From the NCBI RefSeq assembly GCF_018457165.1, contig NZ_JAFMNX010000001.1, forward strand, positions 248,001 through 312,000: DNA of 64,000 nucleotides. The letters run 5' to 3'. This document shows, piece by piece, positions 41,373 through 51,505 of this stretch. The DNA comes from Tianweitania aestuarii. Its GTDB lineage: Bacteria; Pseudomonadota; Alphaproteobacteria; Rhizobiales; Rhizobiaceae. Every line of letters starts with the position of its first letter. Within the stretch, counting starts at the first letter, position 1. The notes beneath the pieces were generated by a model that saw nothing but the letters and a program-made list of their open reading frames with translations, did no database searches and was not told the DNA's origin. A program made the position numbers and the translations under genes.

Positions 41373-42605
41373 ATGAAGACACGGCTTTCCATAGTCATCG
41401 CATTGATCCTGTTGAGCTTTTCGGGTGCGGCGCAAGCGCAGAGCGTTGATGCGCAGTATCGCACCTGGCTCGATCAGAGCCTTTGGCCGGATGCCAAGGC
41501 GGCGGGTGTGTCGCGCGCGACCTTCGATGCGGCCTTCAAGGGTGTCACGCCGAACCTGAAGCTGCCGGACCTCGTTTTGCCAGGGCAGAAACCGGCAACG
41601 CCGAAAAACCAGCATCAAGCGGAGTTCGGTGCGCCCGGCGCATATTTCGCTGAGAAAACAATTGGTTCGGTGCAGGCCGGTGGGCGGGCGCGGGCAAGCG
41701 AACATGCGCGGACGCTGCGTGCGGTGGAACAGCGTTTCGGCGTTCCGTCTGGTATCGTGCTGGCGATCTGGGGGCGTGAATCCGGTTTCGGGCGCGCCAA
41801 GATCCCCTATGACGCCATCGAGGTTCTGAGCACCAAGGCGTTTTTGTCGACCCGTAAGGACTTGTTTCGAAAGGAAACTCTGGCGGCGCTCCAGGTTCTG
41901 GAGAAGGGTTGGGCGGCCAAGTCCGACATGAAATCCTCATGGGCCGGCGCACTTGGGCAGCCGCAGTTTCTGCCGTCATCCCTGATCAACCATGCGGTGG
42001 ATATGGATGGCGACGGTAGGCGCGATATCTGGACTTCGGTGCCGGATACGCTGGGTTCGATCGCCAATTACTTGGCACATCATGGCTGGCAGACAGGGCG
42101 CGACTGGGGTTTCGAAGTCACGCTGCCGCGGTCGATTGCGTGCTCTTTGGAGGGGCCGGACCGGGGTAAAAGCTTCGCAGATTGGGCGAAACTTGGCGCA
42201 AAACGGGTGAGTGGCAGCGCATTTCCGGCAAAAGAAATGTCCAAAGAGGGCTTTTTGCTGCTTCCAGCGGGCACCAACGGGCCAGCTTTCATCGTCACGC
42301 CGAACTTCTACGTGTTGAAGGACTACAACACGAGCGACCTGTATGCGCTCTTCGTCGGCAACGCTGCCGATCGAATCACGGCAGGCGGCAGCGCCTTCAA
42401 AGGCAAATGGGGGAGCGTGGACAAACTATATCGCTCCGACGTCGCCGCCATGCAGCGCGGGCTCGAAAAACAGGGCTACGATGTCGGCGGTGCGGATGGC
42501 TTACCGGGCTACAAGACGCGGCGCTCGATCGGCGAGTGGCAGGCCAAGAACGGCATGACGCCGACCTGCTTCCCGAGCGCCGATCTCGTCAAGGCTGTGC
42601 ACTAG
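41373..42605 (+). CDS. Lytic murein transglycosylase (MltB type) with peptidoglycan-binding domain
   Basis: 410 residues. Signal peptide 1-22 (AQAQS), SLT_2/MltB catalytic domain about 24-320 with catalytic Glu136 in WGRESGFG, the GALGQPQFLPSSL motif, and a C-terminal PG_binding_1 domain (about 345-405, AAMQRGLEKQGYDVGGADGLPG). It cleaves glycan strands to 1,6-anhydro products in the periplasm. GAGGA stands 11 bases before the ATG at 41373. Its last 17 bases overlap the convergent transporter gene. Confidence 0.93.
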   Translation: MKTRLSIVIALILLSFSGAAQAQSVDAQYRTWLDQSLWPDAKAAGVSRATFDAAFKGVTPNLKLPDLVLPGQKPATPKNQHQAEFGAPGAYFAEKTIGSVQAGGRARASEHARTLRAVEQRFGVPSGIVLAIWGRESGFGRAKIPYDAIEVLSTKAFLSTRKDLFRKETLAALQVLEKGWAAKSDMKSSWAGALGQPQFLPSSLINHAVDMDGDGRRDIWTSVPDTLGSIANYLAHHGWQTGRDWGFEVTLPRSIACSLEGPDRGKSFADWAKLGAKRVSGSAFPAKEMSKEGFLLLPAGTNGPAFIVTPNFYVLKDYNTSDLYALFVGNAADRITAGGSAFKGKWGSVDKLYRSDVAAMQRGLEKQGYDVGGADGLPGYKTRRSIGEWQAKNGMTPTCFPSADLVKAVH

Positions 42606-43794
42606 TCACCACATCGAGAACGGCAGGACCGGATTTGGGCGCCTCGGGCAGCGCTGGATCCGGTGCCGTTTCCGCCGGCTCCATGCTCTGCTGCGCGGCA
42701 AGGAAATTGCCCATCGACTGCAGGCTTTCGAAGTTGTCGCAGAAGACCTTGATCACCACCAGCAGCGGCACGGCGATCAGCGCGCCGACGAGGCCCCAGA
42801 GCCACGACCAGAAGGCAACGGCGATGAAGATGGCGACGGCATTCAGTTCCAGCCGGCGTCCGAGGATCAGCGGTGTCAGCAGCTGACCTTCCATGAGGTT
42901 GCAGAACAGAACGAAGCCCGGACCAAGCAGCGCGTAAGACAGCGAGTCGAAGCTGACGATCGAAATCACGCCCACAACCAGCATGGTGGTCAGCGCGCCG
43001 ATATAGGGCAGGAAGTTGAACAAGGCGGCCATGACGCCCCAGAGGATGGCGTTCGGCACGCCGATGATCCAAAGGCCGGTACCGATGGCGACGCCGAGGC
43101 CGCTGTTGATCAGAGCGATGGTCAGAAGGTAGCGCGAAATCTCGCGCTCGACGTCATAGACCACGCGCAAGGCGCGCTTCTTGTCGGACATGCGGCCGAA
43201 GGACTGGACGATCTTTTCGTAGAACATCTGGCCCGAGGCCAGGAGAAACAGCGCCAAAACGAGCGTGATACCGATAGAGGTTCCGATCGACAGCACCGAC
43301 CCGGCAGCACGGCTGACGACGCCGGGTTGGGCGAGGGCGACCTGCTCGATGTTCGGATCGGTGACCTGACCGGTCATCGTGTCGAACTGCTGCATGATGT
43401 CGTTGATGCGCTCGATCGGCCGCTGAAGCTGACGCAAACGTTCCGCCAGGGTGCGGCCGATGCTCGGCGCATCGTTCACCAGCGTAATGGCGGGACCGCT
43501 GACCACATAGGCGAGCAAGCCGAACACGGTGGCGAATGCCACCACGAGCAGGGTTGCCGAAAGAGCCGACGGCACACCACGCTTGCGCAGGAAGCGCACG
43601 ATCGGCGTGAGCGTCATGGCAACGAGAAAGGCCAGAACCACTGGCATGAAAAAGTCGCGGGCGAAATACAAGGCACTGCACGCGGATATGAGGAACAGAC
43701 CCAACACGAGCCGGCGCAGTTTGGCGAGGTCACTCGATGCAGTTTCGGCGATCGAGGCTTCATCCGTAGAAACCGCGGCTGGCGTATTGCTCAT
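42589..43794 (-). CDS. AI-2E family transporter (PerM/YdiK type)
   Basis: 401 residues with about seven to eight helices and the family landmarks: an N-terminal helix pair with FFMPVVLAFLVAMTL, a cytoplasmic or periplasmic domain with two amphipathic helices, and the late FLPYIGALTTMLVV and WGLVGALIAVPLLVVIKV. Members include the autoinducer-2 exporter TqsA and Na+/H+ antiporters; the substrate here is unknown. The ATG at 43794 is chosen over a longer frame. Its 3' end overlaps the transglycosylase gene tail-to-tail by 17 bases. Confidence 0.88.
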   Translation of the reverse strand: MSNTPAAVSTDEASIAETASSDLAKLRRLVLGLFLISACSALYFARDFFMPVVLAFLVAMTLTPIVRFLRKRGVPSALSATLLVVAFATVFGLLAYVVSGPAITLVNDAPSIGRTLAERLRQLQRPIERINDIMQQFDTMTGQVTDPNIEQVALAQPGVVSRAAGSVLSIGTSIGITLVLALFLLASGQMFYEKIVQSFGRMSDKKRALRVVYDVEREISRYLLTIALINSGLGVAIGTGLWIIGVPNAILWGVMAALFNFLPYIGALTTMLVVGVISIVSFDSLSYALLGPGFVLFCNLMEGQLLTPLILGRRLELNAVAIFIAVAFWSWLWGLVGALIAVPLLVVIKVFCDNFESLQSMGNFLAAQQSMEPAETAPDPALPEAPKSGPAVLDVVTSAQP

Positions 43795-43899
43795 AAAAGA
43801 TCCCGGCCCCCGCTTGTCGCGAAATGCGAGCGCCGGGATTGGCACCTAACGCAAAGCGTCCCTGCAGGTTCCCCTGGAGGAGCCTGCAAGGACCGATGA

Positions 43900-44904
43900 T
43901 CAGGCGGCTGCGGCCGGCAGAGCTTGGTAAAGGTCCGACATAAGGCCGAACGAGCGCTTGCGCGCCTCGTGATCGTGGATCATCGCGGTGACCATCAGCT
44001 CATCGGCACCGGTGCGCTGGATAAAGGCTTCCAATCCGCGCTTCACCGTGTCCGGCGAGCCCACAAGGGCGGCTGCCAGTGCATGATCGAGCACCATGCG
44101 GCCGTTCATGTCGAGCTGGTCTTCGTAATCGCGCACGGGTGCCGGCAGAAGGCCGGGGCGACCGGAGCGCAGATTGACGAATGACTGTTGCTGCGAACTG
44201 AACAGGTATTTCGCTTCCTCATCCGTGTCGGCCACCACGACGTTGACGCCAAGCATCAGGTAAGGCTTCGCCAGGGTTTCGGACGGCTCGAAGCGCTGGC
44301 GGTAGATGGCGATCGCGTTGTCGAGTTCGGCCGGCGCGAAATGCGAGGCGAAGGCATAGGGACGACCCAGCATGGCGGCGAGCTGCGCGCCGTAAAGGCT
44401 GGAGCCGAGGATCCACACTGGTACATCGAGCCCGGCACCGGGCACGGCCTGAACGCGCTGGCCTTCCTGTACGGGCTGGAAATAGTTCATCAGTTCCACG
44501 ACGTCGTTCGGGAAGCTGTCGACGCCATTTTCGAGATTGCGGCGCAGAGCGCGGGCAGTCAGCATGTCCGTTCCCGGCGCGCGGCCGAGACCGAGATCGA
44601 TGCGCTCGCCATACAGCGCGGCCAGCGTGCCGAACTGTTCGGCAATTACCAATGGCGCATGGTTCGGTAGCATGATGCCGCCGGCGCCCACGCGAATGGT
44701 GGACGTGCCGTTGGCGATGTGGCCGATCACCACGGCCGTCGCCGCGCTGGCGATGCCCGGCATGTTGTGATGCTCGGCCAGCCAATAGCGGTTGTAGCCA
44801 AGCGCCTCGGCATGACGGGCGAGATCGAGTGAGTTTTTCAGTGACTGGGCGGCAGTGCTGCCGGACGGCACGGGCGAAAGATCGAGAACGGAGAGCAGGG
44901 TCAT
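43900..44904 (-). CDS. Luciferase-like flavin-dependent oxidoreductase (first)
   Basis: 334 residues of the LLM class (bacterial luciferase-like, FMN-linked). Landmarks: [13 protein letters not shown] near the start, [29 protein letters not shown], and [15 protein letters not shown]. The pattern fits the MsnO8/YhbW-type subgroup with unknown substrate. The ATG at 44904 is chosen because the upstream frame extension is not family-like. It is followed by the AI-2E-family gene on the same strand after a 105-base gap with imperfect hairpins. A second LLM gene lies 0.7 kb upstream on the same strand. Confidence 0.87.
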   Translation of the reverse strand: MTLLSVLDLSPVPSGSTAAQSLKNSLDLARHAEALGYNRYWLAEHHNMPGIASAATAVVIGHIANGTSTIRVGAGGIMLPNHAPLVIAEQFGTLAALYGERIDLGLGRAPGTDMLTARALRRNLENGVDSFPNDVVELMNYFQPVQEGQRVQAVPGAGLDVPVWILGSSLYGAQLAAMLGRPYAFASHFAPAELDNAIAIYRQRFEPSETLAKPYLMLGVNVVVADTDEEAKYLFSSQQQSFVNLRSGRPGLLPAPVRDYEDQLDMNGRMVLDHALAAALVGSPDTVKRGLEAFIQRTGADELMVTAMIHDHEARKRSFGLMSDLYQALPAAAA

Positions 44905-45041
44905 GCTGCTGATATAGGTATGCCGGATTTCAGGTCCAAGATGGGTAGGCAATCGCGCCGCATTGCCTTGTTGATGGTCATCCGGCAAAGTGTGGCAACG
45001 AAGCTGCGCAGTCTTGCAGCCGATTCTTTGAAGGAGACGGG

Positions 45042-45500
45042 ATGTCGCTCAACGGAAAAGCTGTTGCACGCTGTGCGCGGATTGCTGTGCTTGGACTGGC
45101 TGCGTTTGCAGCAAGCTGCACGGCGGGCGGCGTTGTTTACGAGGCTCACACTGTGCCGGTTCGTCCCGGCCCTCCATCGCGTCCGGATCAGGTCTGCACG
45201 CGTGAATTCGCACCGGTCTGCGGCGAGCGCCGCGGCGATCGCCGGACCTTCCCCAATGCCTGCGTCGCCGATACGTCCGGCTTCCGCGTCGCTTACGGCG
45301 GCGAATGCCGTCGTGGACCGCAAAGCGGACCGCGCCCCGGCTTTGGACCGGGACCATCGCGTCCGCCGCAGTCCGACCGTTTCTGCACGCGCGAGTTCAA
45401 GCCTGTTTGTGCGCGTCGCGGTGGCCGCGAACGGACCTTCCCGAATGCTTGCGAAGCCGACAATGCAGGCTTCCGCATCGTCGATCGCGGACCTTGCTGA
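45042..45500 (+). CDS. Double Kazal-domain putative lipoprotein (protease inhibitor-like)
   Basis: 152 residues. A signal peptide ends in AASC (Cys26), a possible but atypical lipobox. Two Kazal-like modules follow: Cys52, Cys60, Cys74, Cys89, and Cys115, Cys123, Cys137, Cys152. Both share [18 protein letters not shown] and TFPNAC. A Pro/Gly/Arg-rich linker (91-110) joins them. Kazal domains inhibit serine proteases in animals; bacterial members are surface or periplasmic and few are characterised. Each module has four Cys rather than six. It stands between two LLM genes on the other strand and ends at a terminator. Confidence 0.85.
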   Translation: MSLNGKAVARCARIAVLGLAAFAASCTAGGVVYEAHTVPVRPGPPSRPDQVCTREFAPVCGERRGDRRTFPNACVADTSGFRVAYGGECRRGPQSGPRPGFGPGPSRPPQSDRFCTREFKPVCARRGGRERTFPNACEADNAGFRIVDRGPC

Positions 45501-45517
45501 TCGGCTGAAACAAAGTG

Positions 45518-45551
45518 AAAAGGGCTTCGCCTCAAAGCGGAGCCCTTTTTT
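45518..45551 (+). terminator. Terminator after the Kazal-domain gene
   Basis: AAAAGGGCTTCGC pairs with GCGGAGCCCTTTT (with a wobble) around CTCAAA, followed by a T-run. Confidence 0.87.
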
Positions 45552-45598
45552 GTTGCCGGCCACGGGAGCATGGCCTTGCCAATCGGTGCCGCGCCGCC

Positions 45599-46633
45599 TC
45601 AGCCTGCGGAAACGGCCTTGCGCACTTCCGGTGCGACCTTGGTTCCAAACAGCTCGATCGCCTTCATGATCTGGTGATGCGGCATCAGGCCGATCGCCAT
45701 CTGGATCAGGAAACGATCGAACTTGAACAGCGCGTGGTTGGCGAGGATCTTGTCGACCACCTCGGCTGGACTGCCCACGAAGGCCGCACCGCGTGGTGAC
45801 CGGGCCGCTTCGAAATGCTCGCGGTTTGTCGGACCCCAGCCGCGTTCGCGACCAATGCGGTTCATCACCTCGGCCTGCGGACCATACCACTCATCGGCAG
45901 CCGCCTGACTGGTTTCGGCGACATAGCCATGCACGTTGATGCTGGTGGGCAAGGACGCGGCGTCGTGGCCGGCGCGCTGGGCGGCCTGACGGTAGAGGTT
46001 GAACAAGGGCGCGAAGCGATGCGGTTCCCCACCGATGATGGCGAGCGCCAGCGGCAGAGCGAGATGACCGGCGCGCGCCACCGACTGCGGCGTGCCGCCA
46101 ACGGCAATCCAGATCGGCAGCTTTTCCTGCAAGGGGCGGGGATAAACGGCGCGGCCATGGATCGACGGCCGCATCTTGCCTTCCCAGGTGATCTCGACTT
46201 CGTCGCGCAGCTTGATCAGGAGATCGAGCTTTTCGGAATACAGCTCGTCGTAGTCTTCCAGCTGATAACCGAACAAGGGAAAGGACTCGATGAAGGAACC
46301 GCGTCCGGCCATGATCTCGGCGCGGCCGTTCGACAGAAGATCGAGCGTGGCATATTGCTGGAACACCCGCACCGGATCGTCGGAGGACAAAACGGTAACC
46401 GCGCTCGAGAGGCGGATCTGCTTCGTGCTGCGCGCTGCGGCGGCGAGGATCACGGCGGGCGCGGAGGCCGCGTAGTCAGGCCGGTGATGTTCGCCCAGGC
46501 CGAACACGTCGAGACCGACCTGATCGGCCAGTTCGATCTCCTCCATCAGGTTCTTCAAGCGCTCGGCCGGTGCTTCGCCGGAGTTGGCGCGGGCGGGATC
46601 GACATCGGCGAATGTGTAGAGACCAAGCTGCAT
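45599..46633 (-). CDS. Luciferase-like flavin-dependent oxidoreductase (second)
   Basis: 344 residues, LLM class, a different subgroup from its neighbour: [12 protein letters not shown] at the start, [36 protein letters not shown], and [13 protein letters not shown]. Proteins with this pattern are annotated as FMN-dependent monooxygenases of unknown substrate. The ATG at 46633 was chosen because the N-terminus then matches the family; the longer frame start has no support. No flavin reductase gene is adjacent. Confidence 0.87.
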   Translation of the reverse strand: MQLGLYTFADVDPARANSGEAPAERLKNLMEEIELADQVGLDVFGLGEHHRPDYAASAPAVILAAAARSTKQIRLSSAVTVLSSDDPVRVFQQYATLDLLSNGRAEIMAGRGSFIESFPLFGYQLEDYDELYSEKLDLLIKLRDEVEITWEGKMRPSIHGRAVYPRPLQEKLPIWIAVGGTPQSVARAGHLALPLALAIIGGEPHRFAPLFNLYRQAAQRAGHDAASLPTSINVHGYVAETSQAAADEWYGPQAEVMNRIGRERGWGPTNREHFEAARSPRGAAFVGSPAEVVDKILANHALFKFDRFLIQMAIGLMPHHQIMKAIELFGTKVAPEVRKAVSAG

Positions 46634-46822
46634 GGCGCATCTCCTTCTTGTCGTGCCAGATCTATGATGCCGGCTTGGCAGAGGCCAGATGGTGCTGGTG
46701 AACAGTCTTTCTTGCGATTCAAAGCGCAACAAAGCGGCAGTGTGACCCAAAAGCCGCGTCTAGGGTCTTGAAACTGACGGCGCGAGTCCTCATTACACAC
46801 CTATCCCCAAGATAGATTGTAT

Positions 46823-46840
46823 GGAGAGGCGGCGGCATTG
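46823..46840 (+). promoter_or_regulatory. Ribosome site fixing a TTG start
   Basis: GGAGAGG at 46823-46829 stands eight bases before TTG at 46838. The first in-frame TTG at 46817 lies upstream of this site and cannot use it, so 46838 is the more likely start. Confidence 0.55.
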
Positions 46841-47242
46841 GCTCGCTTTAAGGAACAGGATTTCGCGGATCGTCAAAAGGCAGCCAACGAGGCAAAGCAG
46901 GCTATGCTTGCGCGCTTCAAGGCAAAGCCGGCTGAGGACGATCCGGCAGTACAGGCTCGCAAGGCCGAACGACAGGCAATCGTTGAAGCCCGCGCCAAGC
47001 GCGAGGAAGAAAAAGCGCGCATGAAGCGCGAGCGTGAAGAGCAGGAAGCAGCCGAGCGCGTCGCGCGCGAAGCAGCCGAAGCCGAAGCGCTGCGCCTGGC
47101 CGAGGAAGAAGCCCAGCGCGAAGCGCTCGCAAAGGCCGAAGCCGAGAAGGACCAGATCGCACGCCTTCTGGCCGACGAAGCCGATCGCAAGGCCAAGCGC
47201 GATGCGAAATACGCAGCCCGCAAGGCTCGCGTGAACCGCTAA
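46838..47242 (+). CDS. DUF6481-like charged coiled-coil protein
   Basis: 134 residues, almost entirely Ala, Glu, Lys, Arg and Gln in one long predicted helix or coiled coil. ARFKEQDFADRQKAANEAKQ at the start and KRDAKYAARKARVNR at the end match the small DUF6481 family of Hyphomicrobiales. There is no membrane segment or signal. Function is unknown; a nucleic-acid-associated or structural role would fit its charge pattern. It is a single-gene unit with its own terminator. Confidence 0.72.
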   Translation: MARFKEQDFADRQKAANEAKQAMLARFKAKPAEDDPAVQARKAERQAIVEARAKREEEKARMKREREEQEAAERVAREAAEAEALRLAEEEAQREALAKAEAEKDQIARLLADEADRKAKRDAKYAARKARVNR

Positions 47243-47261
47243 ACGGTTCTCAGAAGATAAG

Positions 47262-47293
47262 AAAAAAGGCGGTCCGATGGGCCGCCTTTTTTT
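47262..47293 (+). terminator. Terminator between the DUF6481-like gene and rmuC
   Basis: AAAAAAGGCGG pairs with CCGCCTTTTTT around nine bases. The stem's A- and T-runs allow use in both directions for the convergent genes. Confidence 0.88.
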
Positions 47294-47295
47294 GT

Positions 47296-48573
47296 TCAGT
47301 CTTCATCCACCACGCGCAGATGCAGCTGCGCCGATCGCACATCGCTGCCGGCTCTTGGCTCCGGGCCCGATTTCGGCTCGTGAATGGTGCGCCCCTGGCG
47401 CGGCGGCGCGGGCGCGTCCTCGCCGACGGTCTCGCTGCCAAGCTCGAGCGCTTCGATCTTCGCGCCGCGGCTGGTGAGCTTCTTGGTGGATACGAGGATG
47501 TCGTCAATGTCCTTTGTTGTTTGGCCGAAATGGCCCTGCAGCTTGCGCACGCGATCGTCCAAGCGACCCACATCTTCCATCAAGCGCACGACCTCGCGCT
47601 GGATGAGGTGGGCTTGTTCGCGCATGCGGGCATCCTTCAGGATCGCCTGCACGACCTGGATCGACAGCATCAGGAGCGAGGGCGACACGATCACCACGCG
47701 GGCACGATGCGCCTTTTGCACGATCGCCTCAAAGTGCTCGTGGATCTCTGCGAAGATCGATTCCGAAGGCACGAACATGAAGGCTGTGTCCTGCGTTTCC
47801 TGCGGGATCAGGTACTTGTCGGCGATCGCGCGCACATGGATCTCGATGTCGCGCCGGAACGCCTGTGTGGCCATGCGCTTTGCCGTGTCGTCTTCGGCCG
47901 CGCGGATCGCGTTCCAGGCTTCCAGCGGAAACTTGGCGTCGATCACGAGCGACGGCGTGTTGTTGGGCATGCGGATGAGGCAATCCGGGCGGTTGCCGTT
48001 GGAGAGCGTCGCCTGAAACTCGTAGCCGCCTTGCGGCAGCCCATCGGCCACGATCGCTTCCATGCGGCTTTGGCCAAAGGCGCCGCGCGTCTGCTTGTTG
48101 GACAGGATCGCCTGCAGCTGCACGACCTGGCCGGCGAGCGACTGGATGTTGTTTTGCGCTGTGTCGATCGCCACCAGCCGCTCCTGCAGGCGGGCGAGGT
48201 TTTCGTGCGTGGCGCGGGTTTGTTCGGTGAGCGAATGGCCGAGCCGGTTGGTCATGCCGTCGAGCCGCTCGCCGATCGAGCGGTTGAGCTCGGCCTGACG
48301 GGAAGAAAACACCTCCGCCAGCGCGCCCATGCGGCCCTGCATCTCGGATTGTGCTTGAAGAAGGGCGGCCATGCGCTGTTCGTTCTGCCGCGCGCGCTCC
48401 AGCGCTTCGGCCTGCAGCGCGGCCTGTCCGCCGGTGGCGCGGCGCAGAGCGAGCACGAACAGGAACACCAGAACGCCCACCAGAATGGCACCCACAACCA
48501 GCGCCATTCCCAATGAAACGGTGCTGGCGCCCAGGCGAAACAGCGGTGTGGACAGGTCGGGAACACGGTTCAT
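47296..48573 (-). CDS. rmuC: DNA recombination protein RmuC
   Basis: 425 residues. An N-terminal membrane helix (about 20-44) is followed by a coiled coil (about 50-150), then the RmuC nuclease-like domain (about 180-380) with LIRMPNNTPSLVIDAKFPLEAW, FMFVPSESIFAEIH, and RVVIVSPSLLMLSIQVVQAI. The family limits inversions at short repeats; it has a PD-(D/E)xK-like fold and the visible ASP-x-LYS (VIDAKFP) fits. The C-terminal 45 residues are Pro/Arg-rich. It is divergent from def across 102 bases. Confidence 0.93.
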   Translation of the reverse strand: MNRVPDLSTPLFRLGASTVSLGMALVVGAILVGVLVFLFVLALRRATGGQAALQAEALERARQNEQRMAALLQAQSEMQGRMGALAEVFSSRQAELNRSIGERLDGMTNRLGHSLTEQTRATHENLARLQERLVAIDTAQNNIQSLAGQVVQLQAILSNKQTRGAFGQSRMEAIVADGLPQGGYEFQATLSNGNRPDCLIRMPNNTPSLVIDAKFPLEAWNAIRAAEDDTAKRMATQAFRRDIEIHVRAIADKYLIPQETQDTAFMFVPSESIFAEIHEHFEAIVQKAHRARVVIVSPSLLMLSIQVVQAILKDARMREQAHLIQREVVRLMEDVGRLDDRVRKLQGHFGQTTKDIDDILVSTKKLTSRGAKIEALELGSETVGEDAPAPPRQGRTIHEPKSGPEPRAGSDVRSAQLHLRVVDED

Positions 48574-48675
48574 CGGAGAAGCCTATGCGATTCGAAGGAT
48601 CTGCATAAGATCAAAACATGAACATTGCGTTTGGGATCGTTGACGGCGATGATGCGAAGACTTAGGTGAACACCC

Positions 48676-49221
48676 ATGTCTCTCCGTCCTCTTGTTATCC
48701 TTCCCGACCCGTTGCTGCGCCAGGTTTCCACGCCGGTGGAGCGTTTCGACGCCGACCTGAAACGCTTTTCCGACGATATGTTCGAAACCATGTATGACGC
48801 GCCGGGCATCGGGCTCGCCGCCATCCAGGTTGCCGAACCGATCCGTATGCTGGTGATCGACCTTGCCAAGGAAGACGAGCCGAAGCTGCCGCAGGTCTTC
48901 ATCAACCCGCAGATCCTCACGCGTTCGAACGAGATCAACGTGCATGAGGAAGGCTGTCTTTCAATCCCCGACTACTATGCCGACGTGGAGCGCCCCGCCG
49001 CCATCACCGTCGCGTATCAGGATCTCGACGGCAAGAAGCACGAGATCAACGCGGACGGCCTGCTCGCGACCTGTTTGCAGCATGAGATCGACCATCTCGA
49101 TGGCGTTCTGTTTATCGACCATATCTCGCGCCTGAAGCGCGACATGGTGGTGCGCAAGTTCAAGAAGCTCGCCAAGGATCGCCCGCCGGTGGCCCGCTCA
49201 TCGTCGCCCATGGTTGGCTGA
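48676..49221 (+). CDS. def: Peptide deformylase
   Basis: Removes the formyl group from nascent N-formylmethionine. 181 residues with the three motifs GIGLAAIQV (44-52), EGCLSIP (92-98, metal ligand Cys94) and HEIDH (136-140). It forms the standard def-fmt pair; its stop and the fmt start share one base. The length is typical of the Gram-negative type. Confidence 0.96.
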   Translation: MSLRPLVILPDPLLRQVSTPVERFDADLKRFSDDMFETMYDAPGIGLAAIQVAEPIRMLVIDLAKEDEPKLPQVFINPQILTRSNEINVHEEGCLSIPDYYADVERPAAITVAYQDLDGKKHEINADGLLATCLQHEIDHLDGVLFIDHISRLKRDMVVRKFKKLAKDRPPVARSSSPMVG

Positions 49222-50156
49222 TGGCGCTGCGCCTCATCTTCATGGGCACGCCGGTTTTTTCGGCGGCCACGCTTGAGGCGATTGCCGAGGCCGGGCACGT
49301 GATATCAGCCGTTTATACCCAGCCGCCGCGGCCTGCCGGTCGTCGCGGTCTGGAACTGGTTGCTTCCCCCGTGCAGACCGTGGCCGAGCGCCTCGGGTTC
49401 GAGGTTCGCAGCCCCGTATCCCTGAAAAGCGAGAGCGAACAGGCGGCCTTTGCCGAACTGAAGGCCGATGTCGCCGTGGTGGTGGCGTATGGCCTTCTTT
49501 TGCCGATGCCGATCTTGCTCGGCACGCGGCTCGGCTGCTTCAACGGCCATGCCTCGCTTCTGCCGCGTTGGCGCGGGGCGGCTCCGATCCAGCGTGCGAT
49601 CATGGCGGGCGATGCGCAAACCGGCATGATGATCATGAAGATGGATGAAGGGCTGGATACCGGCCCGATTTGTCTGGAACAGCGCGTTCCGATCACGCCC
49701 GAAATGACGGCCGGCGATCTGCATGACCGCTTGATGCAGGTTGGCGCGCCCTTGATGGTGGACGCGCTGAAACAGCTCGAAGCGGGCACGCTGCCGATGC
49801 GCTCGCAGCCCGCCGAAGGCACGACCTATGCCGCCAAGATCTCGAAGACCGAAACGCGTATAGACTGGACGCGTGCGGCAAGCGAGATCGACGCCACGAT
49901 CCGTGGTTTGGCGCCTTTCCCCGGCGCGTGGTGCGAGGTGGAGCTCGGCGGCAAGGTCGAGCGGCTGAAACTGCTGCGCTCGGTAAAGGCTGATGGGTCG
50001 GGCGCGCCCGGCACGATCTTCGACGGCGACGGTCTCGTTGCCTGCGGTGACGGTGCGGTGCGCTTGATCGAGGTGCAGAAAGCGGGCGGCAAGCCGATGG
50101 CGGCGCGCGATTTCCTCAGCGGTCATCGTTTCGGTGCCGGCACCCGGCTCGTTTGA
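49221..50156 (+). CDS. fmt: Methionyl-tRNA formyltransferase
   Basis: Formylates Met-tRNAi using 10-formyltetrahydrofolate. 311 residues: N-terminal formyltransferase domain with catalytic Asn108, His110 and Asp146 ([20 protein letters not shown]) and the [12 protein letters not shown] motif at 112-123; C-terminal OB-type domain from about 205. It lies directly behind def and five bases before truA, forming a def-fmt-truA unit. Confidence 0.96.
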   Translation: MALRLIFMGTPVFSAATLEAIAEAGHVISAVYTQPPRPAGRRGLELVASPVQTVAERLGFEVRSPVSLKSESEQAAFAELKADVAVVVAYGLLLPMPILLGTRLGCFNGHASLLPRWRGAAPIQRAIMAGDAQTGMMIMKMDEGLDTGPICLEQRVPITPEMTAGDLHDRLMQVGAPLMVDALKQLEAGTLPMRSQPAEGTTYAAKISKTETRIDWTRAASEIDATIRGLAPFPGAWCEVELGGKVERLKLLRSVKADGSGAPGTIFDGDGLVACGDGAVRLIEVQKAGGKPMAARDFLSGHRFGAGTRLV

Positions 50157-50161
50157 CGGCG

Positions 50162-50926
50162 ATGCCGCGCTACCGCCTCGATATCGAATATGACGGCAGC
50201 GCCTTTGCCGGCTGGCAGATGCAAACGGGCCTGCCCAGCGTTCAGGGCGCGATCCAGGACGCGATCCAGGCTTATTCCGGCGAAGAGGTGCGCATTCAGG
50301 GTGCAGGGCGCACCGATGCCGGCGTGCACGCAACGGGACAGGTCGCGCATGTCGATCTGAGCGAGCCGTGGCCGGCGCGCACCGTGATGGGAGCGATCAA
50401 CGCGCATCTGCGCATGGCCGGCCACCGGGTCGCGATCCTCAGCGCAACAGAGGTGGATGAAAGCTTCAACGCGCGCTTTTCCGCAACCGGACGGCATTAC
50501 CGCTATCGCATCATCAACCGTCGCGCGCCGCTGGCGCTCGATGTCGGTCAGGCCTGGCTCGTGCCGCGCATGCTGGATGCGGACGCAATGGCGCAGGCTG
50601 CGCAGCGGCTCGTCGGCCGGCACGATTTCACGACCTTCCGATCCGTGCATTGCCAGGCCAAGAACCCCGAACGCACGCTGGACAGGCTGGATGTGGTGCG
50701 CAGCGGCGAGGCGATCGACTTCATCGTGTCCGCGCGCGCCTTTCTTCATAATCAGGTGCGCTCGATGGTGGGCACGCTGAAACGCGTGGGCGAGGGTGCC
50801 TGGACGGCCGACATGGTTCAGGATGCGCTGGAAGCGTGCGACCGCAAGCGCTGCGGGGCGATGGCGCCGGCAGACGGGTTGTTTCTGACCGGGGTGGATT
50901 ACGACGCGGTCACGCCGGGATCGTAA
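50162..50926 (+). CDS. truA: tRNA pseudouridine synthase A
   Basis: Makes pseudouridine at positions 38-40 of tRNAs. 254 residues. [15 protein letters not shown] contains the catalytic Asp52. The C-terminal [19 protein letters not shown] is conserved in the family. The ATG at 50162 is preferred to a codon nine bases earlier. Its last 17 bases overlap the convergent Yip1-like gene. Confidence 0.95.
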   Translation: MPRYRLDIEYDGSAFAGWQMQTGLPSVQGAIQDAIQAYSGEEVRIQGAGRTDAGVHATGQVAHVDLSEPWPARTVMGAINAHLRMAGHRVAILSATEVDESFNARFSATGRHYRYRIINRRAPLALDVGQAWLVPRMLDADAMAQAAQRLVGRHDFTTFRSVHCQAKNPERTLDRLDVVRSGEAIDFIVSARAFLHNQVRSMVGTLKRVGEGAWTADMVQDALEACDRKRCGAMAPADGLFLTGVDYDAVTPGS

Positions 50927-51503
50927 GACCGAGCATCGGCTGCAACAGGATCACGAGCAGGATCGACAAGAAGGTCATTCCCACGAAAACCGCGATCGTG
51001 GTGCCGACTTCGGTGTTGAGCGACGCCTGGGTGATGCGCCAGGAAAACAGAAGCGATGCGAGAAACAGCATGAAGCCGAGCACATCGGCGAAGCTCCTCG
51101 AATCCGGCGAAAACAGCGACATCAGCATGATCGGCAAACCGAGCCACATCATGATCAGCGTGCCCCAGTTCGACACCACGACATAAGGCGCAAAGCGCTT
51201 CGAGATGCCGATAGGGCGGGCAATCAGCGCCAAAGCGATCAGCGGCACCAGCCAGTTGGCGAAATCAACAAAAGCGAGCCGCAGGACGATCGAGAGCTTG
51301 CTCTGGTCGATACCGCCCTCGGTCAACATCGCGGCACTCGTGACCCAGGCTAGAAGCAGAGGTGGGAGGGTCAGCGGGATCGCCCAGAAGGAATCCCAAA
51401 AGCCGTCGGCCGATACGTCGAGACGGTTCAGCGCATCCTTGCGGCCGAGCATGACGGACCAGGCGCCGGCAACCGAATTCTGGATTGCCTCGCCGCTCAG
51501 CAT
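50910..51503 (-). CDS. Yip1-like polytopic membrane protein behind dapE
   Basis: 197 residues with about five hydrophobic helices (about 40-60, 76-95, 107-130, 138-158, 168-190) and no catalytic motif. The arrangement fits the broad YIP1/DUF1282-like group, but this assignment is weak. It starts three bases after the dapE stop, so it is the last gene of the dap operon, and it overlaps truA tail-to-tail by 17 bases. Its link to lysine synthesis is unknown. Confidence 0.7.
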   Translation of the reverse strand: MLSGEAIQNSVAGAWSVMLGRKDALNRLDVSADGFWDSFWAIPLTLPPLLLAWVTSAAMLTEGGIDQSKLSIVLRLAFVDFANWLVPLIALALIARPIGISKRFAPYVVVSNWGTLIMMWLGLPIMLMSLFSPDSRSFADVLGFMLFLASLLFSWRITQASLNTEVGTTIAVFVGMTFLSILLVILLQPMLGLTIPA

Positions 51504-51505
51504 GA

